Both the position numbers and the translations under genes were made by a program. From NCBI RefSeq assembly GCF_014250475.1, contig NZ_CP060204.1, positions 1,005,001 to 1,069,000 on the forward strand: DNA of 64,000 bases, read 5' to 3'. The stretch is from Selenomonas timonae. Lineage in GTDB: Bacteria; Bacillota; Negativicutes; Selenomonadales; Selenomonadaceae. This document shows positions 50,676 to 61,200 of the stretch, in pieces. Below the pieces are notes generated by a model. The model made no database searches. It saw nothing but the letters and a program-made list of their open reading frames with translations, and was not told the DNA's origin. Positions within the stretch are counted from its first letter, which is position 1, and every line of letters begins with the position of its first letter.

Positions 50676-52076
50676 ATGGCGATGGTGGTCAAAAATAATA
50701 TGTCGGCGGTGAATACGCTCAATACGCTCAACAAGAATCAGAGCGAGCTGTCGAAGAGTCTGCAGAAGGTTTCTTCGGGCATGAAGATCAACAGTGCCGG
50801 TGACGATGCCTCAGGGATGGCGATCTCGGAGCGGATGCGTGTGCAGATCCGTGCACTCGATCAGGATAACAACAATACGGTGAATGGTTCCGCTCTCATG
50901 CGCACGGCAGAGGGGGCAGTGCAGTCCACGATCGAGATTCTGAAGACCCTCAAGGAAAAGGCGATCAACGCTGCGAATGATACGAATACGGACGAAGATC
51001 GCGCGCTGATTCAGAAGGAAGTCGACAAGCTGATCGATCAGATCGACGACAATGCGCTGACGACCTACAACGGGATGTATCTCGTTGACGGATCGCAGAA
51101 TGGATTGGTTTTGGGGGACTCGGGTACGGGGACATATTCGAGCTTCACGAACACCAGTCTTGCCACAGACACGTCGCCATCGACGCGCTTGGTGAACTTG
51201 GTTCGCCGTGATGGCAATGCGGTTGGAATTCATTCTTCGGATACGCTCACTGCATCGTGGGTGAAGAATGGCGTTACGTATACTGGGACGATATCTCCAA
51301 TAGGAAATATCAATGTCACCAATATGATTGATATTATCACAAACAGCGATGCCAGTTATTATAGCAGAAATGCAAGAGTAGGTGTAGACGAATACGGGAG
51401 AGAGGTATTCACGCCAGACAATCAGCCTGCTCTTACAATTCGTGCTTCCCTTGCTGGAGCAAACAACCAGATTGCAGGAATTACCTTCTCGGTTACGGAC
51501 AGCAGTGGGAAAATGCGCAATGAGGTGAATGCTGTCCTCGATGCATTTAAGGAGACGGTGCGTGCGCAGAATCCGTCGGTTGATAATTCTCTCGTCCTTC
51601 AGACGGGAACAAAGGCAAATCAAGCGATCAAGGTCGGTTTTACGGATATGCGTTCGGCGGCGCTTGGGTTACAGTCACCTAACGGCAATGGTTGGGATCG
51701 GACACCGCTTCCAGCTGCTCCTACCCTTCCGGCGCCGTCTGTGGGCACCCGAACTGTCGTTGGAACTGGACCAAAGGTTCAGGTAACGACGAAAGAAGCT
51801 GCAAATGCTGCAATCAATGTCTTTGAGAATGCATTGATTAAGGCAACAGATCAGGCGGTTGTTATCGGTGCGGTACAGAACCGTCTCGGCTATACGAGCA
51901 GCAATCTCGTTGTTGCCTCGGAGAATGTGCAGGCATCGGAGTCCACGATCCGTGATGCGGATATGGCAAAGGAAATGACGGCGTATACGAAGCACAACGT
52001 GCTCACGCAGTCGGCGCAGGCGATGCTCGCACAGGCGAATCAGAACTCGAGCGCAGTGCTGAGTCTGCTCCAGTAA
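50676..52076 (+). CDS. fliC: Flagellin
   Basis: 466 residues. The conserved D0/D1 N-terminus starts MAMVVKNNMSAVNTLNTLNK, then LQKVSSGMKINSAGDDASGM and AISERMRVQIRAL. The C-terminus has NLVVASENVQASESTIRDAD and ends SAQAMLAQANQNSSAVLSLL plus Gln. The central ~150-430 region is the surface-exposed variable domain and contains a Pro-rich stretch (PLPAAPTLPAPSVG). It has a sigma-28 promoter, GGGAGG as RBS and its own terminator. Neighbouring flagellar genes are absent, so this is an isolated filament gene. Confidence 0.96.
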   Translation: MAMVVKNNMSAVNTLNTLNKNQSELSKSLQKVSSGMKINSAGDDASGMAISERMRVQIRALDQDNNNTVNGSALMRTAEGAVQSTIEILKTLKEKAINAANDTNTDEDRALIQKEVDKLIDQIDDNALTTYNGMYLVDGSQNGLVLGDSGTGTYSSFTNTSLATDTSPSTRLVNLVRRDGNAVGIHSSDTLTASWVKNGVTYTGTISPIGNINVTNMIDIITNSDASYYSRNARVGVDEYGREVFTPDNQPALTIRASLAGANNQIAGITFSVTDSSGKMRNEVNAVLDAFKETVRAQNPSVDNSLVLQTGTKANQAIKVGFTDMRSAALGLQSPNGNGWDRTPLPAAPTLPAPSVGTRTVVGTGPKVQVTTKEAANAAINVFENALIKATDQAVVIGAVQNRLGYTSSNLVVASENVQASESTIRDADMAKEMTAYTKHNVLTQSAQAMLAQANQNSSAVLSLLQ

Positions 52077-52090
52077 AATAGTTTTTAGGA

Positions 52091-52136
52091 AAATCCTCCG
52101 ATCATCTTTAGGACGATTGGAGGATTTATTGTTTTT
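52091..52136 (+). terminator. Terminator of flagellin gene
   Basis: AAATCCTCCGATCATC pairs with GACGATTGGAGGATTT (one mismatch, one wobble), followed by ATTGTTTTT. Confidence 0.8.
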
Positions 52137-52172
52137 ATTTACTGCATATGCTATTATTAAATGTACTATAAT
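52129..52172 (+). promoter_or_regulatory. Possible promoter of the giant tpsA
   Basis: TTGTTT (52129-52134) and TATTAT (52152-52157) are 17 nt apart; a perfect TATAAT (52167-52172) without a good -35 follows. The first pair overlaps the flagellin terminator tail. Confidence 0.35.
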
Positions 52173-52219
52173 GTCCGATATACTACATAAGCAGCAATAT
52201 GTCTATGGGAGAGCGGAAA

Positions 52220-55200
52220 ATGAAGAATCATCGAACGAAACTGTCGCAGCGTGTGTGCTACGCCATTATTGCAGGGATGGCGGGCGCTTTTCTGATTCCT
52301 CAGATCGGTTTTGCCGCACCGACGGGTGGAACCGTCGTCAGCGGCGGTGCAACAATCTCACGCGTTGGCAATGATACGAATATCACGGGTGGGGCAACGA
52401 ACAATGTGATCGAGTGGAAGGATTATTCTCTCACAAGTGTCGAACGTGTGATTCATGACGGTAAGGCAAAGACGAAGAACTATCTGAACATCGTTACGGG
52501 CGCGAATACCTCGAATATTAACGGTAAGATTCTGGGCGGAAACAATGTCTATATTGTCAATCCGAACGGCGTCATCTTCGGCAAGGGGGCTGAGGTTGAT
52601 GTCGGGAATTTCTATGTCTCCACGCAGGCGACCAATACGGTGAATAAGGATGCGGATATGGCGAACAATGTTTCGCCGCTCGGCACAACGGCAGGTCTCT
52701 CTGATGTCGTCAATATGGGGACGCTCAAAGCAACGAAGGTCGAGGTGTACGGAAAGCATATTCGCTTTCTCAATGCAGGGGATGTGACTGGCTCTGTTGT
52801 GATGCATACCGATACAGTGAATGATGGCACGGCACATATTGGCTATCGGGGAACGGCACCGACATCCGGATACACGGTCAATGGTGCTGCGGCAACGGCG
52901 GCAAACAACTACTACCAACTTGTCTCCACTACAACAGAGTTCCAAGATATCAATAACGATCTCACGAAGAACTATATGCTCGAGAATGACATCGATTTTA
53001 CTGTTGCTGGCAATAAGACGGCGATTACACCGATTGGCGGAAATACAAAAAATGCATTTACGGGTAAACTTGACGGGAATTTCTTCAAAGTGCAGAACTT
53101 TACAGTCAGCGGTGTTGGATACGCAGGACTTTTTGGAAAGACTGACACTGGAGCACGGGTTGAAAATCTTGGTGTCACGGGTGCAGAGATAACAGGTCTC
53201 TCTGGAGGCAGTGCTCCTCCCACGGCGTATTCAGCTGGCGGGATTATCGCATATGCCACTGGAACGAAGCTAAAAAATGTATACGTGAAAGATACTACGG
53301 TAAATGGTAACGATACCTTTGTTGGCGGAATTGTTGGATATACCAAAGATACGACGATTGACAGTGCATATAGTCAGGCGAAGATTGGCGAGGGTGGCGG
53401 TATCATCGGCTGGTCTGATTCTGGAACTGTAGTGAATGATTCTTATAGTAATTCTTCCACCCTAGCGGGAACTTTGGGAACGGACTTCGTTTATATTGTA
53501 GATCCGAGTGGAGATACTACGATTAATAATTCCTATGCCGTTGGAACGAGATTTACGACTACTAGGACAGCGTTGATTCCAAGTAAAACGCATAATGTCT
53601 ATCTTATTGATAAAGACATTAATAATAACTATATAGCAGAAGATATTGTTTCGGGAACAAAGAAAACTGCAACTTCTTCTGCTACCTACTCCGCTTGGGG
53701 GAGTGCAATCAACAACACGGGCGCACCCGGTGCGAAGTGGCGCATCTATGAGGGGCGTACCATGCCGATGCTGACGGCGTTTATGAATGGTACGTCAACG
53801 GCGACGTACAACTATCGCTATTTTAATGCGGACGGCTCCTACAATTCGGATACGTCTAATACTGTAAAATCGAATAACGGTGCAGATGTCACGGGGCTGA
53901 CATACAACAGTCAGTATATAAAGATTGTCGGGGCGCCGGATACGACGGTCGGCGATAAGACGAACGTGATCTACAGTGACGCTCCTGACATGGCGAAGAT
54001 CAAGGACTACGAAAACGGAACGACCAAGGACTTTGACAAGACGAACGGCATTCGCAACGTAGGCACCAAGGCAATCCTATGGACGGATCAGGACGGCCCG
54101 AATCTGCGCGGCGTGAATATCACGATCGACAAGCGTCAGGTGAAACTCAATAACGGTAATATCAATCCGACACGCGTGTATAACGGCAAAAAAGACGTTA
54201 CACAGGCTTTTATTGACGCGCTTACATCCGGGACTATCAAATCCGAGGGCTTTACTGCCGAGGATATAGCAAGCAACAGCGTTCAGCTTAACTTTACCGC
54301 GGGCAATTTCAAGGCCCAGATGGCGGATAAGCACGTCGGTACTAATAAAGAAGTTACATTCACGGGATCGATCGGCTTTGACGGTGACGATAAGAATAAC
54401 TATGAATTTGATGGAACCTCCATTAACAATCTCAAAGGCAAGGCGACCATCACCAAGGCACCGCTCTATCTCACGATTCACAAAACAACAGCGAATGCTA
54501 AAATCTATGACGGGACATCTGTCGTCAAAGATGACGTGATGAAGCAGAGTGTCGGGACGCCGAACATCGAACTGGATAAGACGAAAACGGCGCCGCTTAC
54601 CACTGCCTCCGATCAAACGATCCCCGACGGCGCGATCATGCGGGATGAAAACGATACCGTAGATACGGTTGATCTTAAGACCATCAATGACCCGAAGTAT
54701 ACGGATGCAAGTGGCAATGAGGAGCTTCATGCGGGGACGCATAAGCTCCAGTATACGAACGTCGGACTGCGGTCGGACTCAGGCTATGAGGATGGGCAGA
54801 ACTACGAGCTTTACTATACACCCGCCGACAACAACCAGTCGAAAGTCAGCAGCGAGACTGTCTATCTGGACGGCACGATCAATCGCCGCCAGATTACGAA
54901 GGACAGCTTCAAGGTCTACGATAGGACAACGCATGCAGAGAAGCCTGCGCAGAAGGTCTATGACGGTACAACTGAATTTAATCCGACGAATGTCTATCTC
55001 TCCTCTCATGCACCGGCGGTCGGTGATACGGGGATTGTTTCGCGTGATGAGAATCACATCACATTCAAACTCATCGGGGATAAGGGCTACTTTACCGATA
55101 ACAGCGGAACCCGCACCAAGAACGTCAAGGAGGCAACGAAGCTAGCTTATCAGGTCATGGGGGAGTCGGATGCTCCGAATACGTATCGTCTCGAGGATTA

Positions 55201-58200
55201 CTATGTCCTGGAAGGTACGACGCAGAAAGATCTGAACAATACGTTCGACGTGACCGGCGCAGGCAAGATTACGCCGAAGGCACTCACGGCGACGGTCGTG
55301 AACAACAATATCACGAAGGTCTACGACGCGATGCAGGAGCAGACCGACGGCAACCGCAATATTACGACAGGCAATACGCTGGTCAGGATCACTGGGTATG
55401 TCAGCGGCGATTCTCCGCGCACGAATACCTCGACAGCGAAGTATGACTCGAAAAATGTTGTTGTCGATATCTCGGGCGATCCGACGACGCAGGGGGTGGA
55501 GTACTATGCCTCCTTTGTCAAGGGGACGGGGGCAGAGTCGGACAACTATACCTTCGATCAGACAACGGATACGGAAAATGTGACGAACACGTTGACGCTG
55601 TCGGATTCGAGTTACAGAGGTACGATTACCCCGCGTACGATCACGGTAAAGTTCAACGATGCGTCGAAGATCTACGACGGCACTGCGACGAATAACATGA
55701 AGAGCGTTGCATCGCTCGATGACGGCCTATCGAATGATGTGCTTGATGCGGACGACATCAAGCCTAGTAATGTCATTACGACGAATGTCACGAGCCGCTA
55801 TGGAGACGGCACAGGCAGCGCATTCACAGCATCCAAGCATGCAGGCTCACGTACGGTAGAGTACGTGGGACTCTCCGGCGCGCTCAACAAAGGCGGACAT
55901 AACTATAAAATCGATGATAAGCAGTATGGTGTGGGCACGATCACGCGCCGCCGCATCGACAAGTCCGGTTTTCAGGTATACAACTCAGACGGAACGGTCG
56001 CGAACGCAACGAAGGTCTATGACGGGCACGATCGCTATACACTTGCACCGGGGGCATATCTCACGGGCTCTGCGGCATCCGGGAATACCGGCATTGTTGC
56101 GGACGACTATGGCAAGGTGACCTTTGCGCTCAAGACCGGCTCGGTGGGACATTTCTCGAGCGATGCGGACGGCAATAACCGCACCTCGCATAAGTCGGAG
56201 GCGCATCATGTCGCCTATGATGTCGTAGCACGCACGAGTGACGCAAGCAATAGCCCCCTCGACAACTATACCTTTGGCTCAGCGGCAGAGGAGACGGCGA
56301 ACACGCTCCGCAATCTCGAGACGGTCAATGACACAAACCCCGCTCATGTGACGGCGGCGGGGTCTATTACCCCTGCCTCGATTCAGGCGCAGACGAAGGA
56401 GATCTCGAAGGTCTACGACGGGATGCGGGAGCATACGGACGGAAATCGCACTGAGGTCAAGGGCAACACGGTCGTCTCCTTCACGGGGTGGGTGAGCGGA
56501 CAGACACGCGACAACACCTCGACGGCACTCTATGCGACCAAGGATGTTGCACGCGACAGCAGCGACAATGTCATCAAGAAGTCTGTCACCTATACGGCGC
56601 AGCTCACGGGTCAGTATGCGGACGATTATCAGATTGTCAATCAGAGCAATGCTGTCATCAGTACGCCGCCCACCGGCTCGGGCGCAGCGAAGACCGTCAC
56701 GGCGAATCTCGGCACGGTGGCAAATGCGGGGACGATCACGCCGCGCAAGCTGAACGTCACGATGCGCGATGTGTCGAAGACCTACGACGGTACAGCGGGG
56801 AACAACTCTGCAACGGTCACGGGCTTTACCGACGATCCCGCCAGCTCGGTACTCGCAGATGTTCTCGGTGTGGACAATGTCACGGCATCGCGTCTTACGA
56901 CAAAATATCAGGGGATGATGTCTGCCTCGCCCGCCACGGCGACAAGCACCTATGGGCGCGGCACGACCTCCTTTACAGCGAATGCGAATGCGAGCAACGG
57001 GACGCAGCATGATGTCCAGTATACGAATATGCGTACGGCATTCAACAACGAGTTTGGTGTGAATGCGGGCAACTATACCGTCGACGAGACGGTATACGGC
57101 AAGGGCACGATCAACCGCCGCGACATCTCCCCGGATAATTTCCAGGTGCGGGATGCGAACGGCAATATTGCAAACGCGACGAAGGTCTATGACGGCACGA
57201 GCAGCTATACGCTGAAAACGGGCGACCATCTGACACCCAACTCCGGTCCCTCGACGGGCATCATTGCGACCGACCAGAACGATGTATTCTTCCGCCTCAG
57301 CGGGGATGGTGCGCAGTTTGCGGACAGCAGCAACAATCCAACGGCGAATGTTGCGACTGCGACGAAGGTGCTCTACAATGTGGAGGCTACAGGGGACGCC
57401 ACAAAGATCAGGAACTATACGCTGAACGGCGTTGCGCTTGAGAACGGCACGGGTAAGGTCTCGGGGAATGGCAGCATTACCCGCCGCACCCTCAGTCTCA
57501 ACCTCGTGCAGAACTCCGGCATCGACAAGGTGTATGACGGTCAGACGACGCTCAAAGACGGCGCGAAGAAGTGGAACGCGCTGAGGGATAACGACAGCGC
57601 GGGCAATGTGACGTATGCAGACGGCGCGACGGCGGCGAACAAGCTGGTCACGACGGACGGCACGAGCTTTAATATCACGTCGAACTATCGCAATGATGCA
57701 AATACGGCGCCGGACAAGAATGTGCGCCGCGACGGCTCCAACAATCCGATTGACAAGGATATTCTCTACAATATCACTCTCAATGGCGACGCAACGAACT
57801 ACTCCTTTGACAAGAACGGCATTGTTACAGATGCCGAGAGCGGGCTTACACTTTCGGCGACAGGAAAGATCACGCCGAAGGATCTTTCGGGTGCACTCAA
57901 AAAGGTCACGAAGGTCTATGACGGGACGAAGAATGTCGACCCCTTAGCCGTTGGTCTTGAGAGCGGCTTAAATGGCGTTGTGTCGGGCGATAGGGTCACA
58001 CTTGGCTCGCACACGGAGTCGTTCCAGAGTGAGAACGTGAACGGCGACGGCACGACGGAGACGATCGGCGGCACGGCGCAGAAGAACTGGGTCAACTATT
58101 CGAATCTCACCCTTTCGGGCACGGATGCGGGCAACTATACGCTTGCGCCTACGGCGAAGGGGCTTGGCGAGATCACGCCATATGAGCTGAATGATGGTTC

Positions 58201-61200
58201 GATTACCTTTACGAAGACCCGGGCGACGAAGGTCTATGACGGGACACGGGATGTCAAGTGGACGGACGGTTCGAGCACGACCACCAATCAGAAGAAGTAT
58301 ATTACGAGCGCGACGGTGACGGTCGGCTCTGCTCCTGCGGTGGATATCCTCGGCGATCTAAAGCTCGAGGAGGCGAAGTATGATACGAAGGATGTGGACG
58401 GCGGCAGAAAGACCGACCGTGTCACCTATCGACTGAGCTATACGGATCGCTCGGGGAAGGGCAACTTCTCCCTCGGGGCGGGGGTCACCTCGTTCACGAC
58501 GAAGGGCGACGGCATCATCACGAAGAAGGATGTCACGGCGACGGTCAAGAGCCCACTCACAAAGACCTACGATGCGGGAAAGGATGTCGTGGGCGTTGCA
58601 AAGAACAATGCGAATCAGGTGGTCGCCAATGCAAGCGACAATATCACCCTCGACGGACTTGTCGCGGGCGATGGCACGACATACACGACGACCGCAGGGT
58701 ATGCCGACAAGAACGCGGGAACGAATAAACAGATTGACTACACGCTGAACTTTACCGCGAACGGCGGTAACTACAATTTGAAGTATAACGGCGCGGACAA
58801 TGCAGGGGCGTTCTCGACCAATAACAACACGATCACAAAGCGCAAAGTGGATGTGCAGTTTAAGAACCCACCGGCAAGGACATACAACGGGTCTGCGGAG
58901 AATACTGCGATCAACCCGTTTGTTTCGTCTGCCGATGCGGCAGTTCTGCGCAAAGACAAGCAGACGCTCGTGAACGGTACGGACGTGCAGAACCTTGCGG
59001 GGATTGCCAGTAAGTACGTCCAAAATGACAGAGTGACGGAAGATCCAAATGCGGGCAAGGACAAGCTCGTCCGGTTTGACAACGTGTCTGCGGCGATGAA
59101 CAATGCGCTTGGTGCGGACGCGTCGAACTACGAGTTTAACGAGACTGCCTACGCCAAGGGAACCATCAACAAGGCGAACATCGACACGTCAAAGATCACC
59201 TTCCGCACCTCCGGCGCGACCAAGACGTACGACGGCACCGATCGGGTCAAATACAACGGGTCGAGTGCGTCGGATGCGGTAAAGAACTATATCACGGAGG
59301 CGACGGCGGATCTCGGCGGCGGGCATACTGCCGACCTGCGCGGCGATCTCGTGATTGACGAGAAAGGGACGAAGTATAAAAGTTCCAATGCGGGAACGGG
59401 CATCCGCGTCACGTATAAGTTCCGGCTGACCAACAGCAACATCGAAATCTCCGGCACAAATGAGTTCGAGATGCACGACACGGGCGAGATCAAGCGCCGC
59501 GTGCTGAACCTCGATCTGGCACAGAAGTCGGGCATCGACAAGATCTATGATACCACAAAGACGGTACACGATACGGACGAGCGTCACTATAATGCCTTTG
59601 CCGACCACGATGCGAAGGGCAACGTCACCTATGCAGCGGGGACGACAGAGGATACGAAGCTCGTCCGCAAGGCGGGGAACCCCGAGACGACGGTCAAGGT
59701 GACGGCGGAGTATGCAGACGAAAATGCCGGTACGAAGAACGTCAACTACACCGCCCAGATCGAGGGCGACGCGGGCAAGAACTACACGCTGAAATACGGT
59801 GCGACCGAGGGCAACGCTGAGACGAAAATCAACTTCGCCGCAACAGGAACGATTGCAAAGCGCAAGCTGACCCTCGGGTTTGACAAGGCATCGAAGCAGT
59901 ATGACACAGAAGCGGACAACCCGGATCAGAAAAAGCTCATGTCTGCCATCGCCGACAATTCCGATGCACGCGGCGTTGACACGCTGAAGCGGGACCGCAT
60001 CCTCGCGGCGGACGGGACGGTCAATACCGGTGCGTTTAACACAAACAATGTGGTGAGCGAATACGGCACCCGCAGCAATGATCCTGCGAATCCCTTTACC
60101 CCCGACCCCAACGTCGGGCAGAAGGATGTGCGCTATACCAACGTCAAGAGCGCACTCTCAGGAGCGAAAGCGGGCAACTATGATATTGAAGATACCGTGT
60201 ACGGCACAGGGGAGATCACGCGCGCGAAGATCAAGGCAGCCGACTTTGACTTTCAGATTGACCCATCCAAGAAAACGTATGACGGCACTACAACCGTCTA
60301 CTGGAAGGATAAAGAAGGTCAGTGGCAGGAGGCAAAGGGCGAGGAAGGGCTCAATGGTGCAAAGAAATATTATTTCGGCGATCGCAGCACCGTAAAGCTC
60401 GCGAATGGGCGGCGTGTGAAGGTGAACCCTGCGGACTTCTCCCTCACCGAGGCTGCGTATCAGAACAAAAATGTTGCGGGGGGCACCGAGACGTGGACGG
60501 ACGCGAATGGCAATACGCATCGTAACTGGGTCAACTACAAGCTCCATATCAATACCACCAATTTTGATGTGGAGGGGGAGCGGGATACGACCCGAAAAGG
60601 CGTGGGGACGATCACGAAGCGCGATCTGGCGACCATGCTCCCGAAGCATCTCATCAAGGAGTACGATGGGCAGCAGACGTTTGACGAGACGAACCGCGAC
60701 TATGTAGACGCCCTGGCGAATGAGAATATCACTCATATCGTCAAGGCAGATCAGGGCAAGATCCAACTCAAAGTCAAGGGGGAATACGACGATCCGAATG
60801 CGTCGGCAGAGACGAAAGGCGATGCAAAAAAGGGGATCCATCTGCCTGCTGCACCCAATGGGCGCAAGGTGAAATACACACTGACCCTCTCGGGCGATGC
60901 AGCGACACTTGCCAACTACACGATCGCGGGACACGATACCACGCATACGGTAACGGGCAAGGCTGCTGATATCTATAAGAAGACGCTGACGGTCGATGTC
61001 GCACGCAAGGAAAAAGACTACGATGGTACGGCAGTGGTCAACAACCTCGTTGCAGGTGATATCACGTTCAGCGGGCTCGTGGGCAGTGAGACCCTGTCGC
61101 TCGACAGTGGGGCACTGAACAAGGTGCAGGGGCAGTACCTCGACTCGAACGGGAATGCGGATGCCAATGTCAGCCGCGATGTGCACCGCAATGTGCTGGA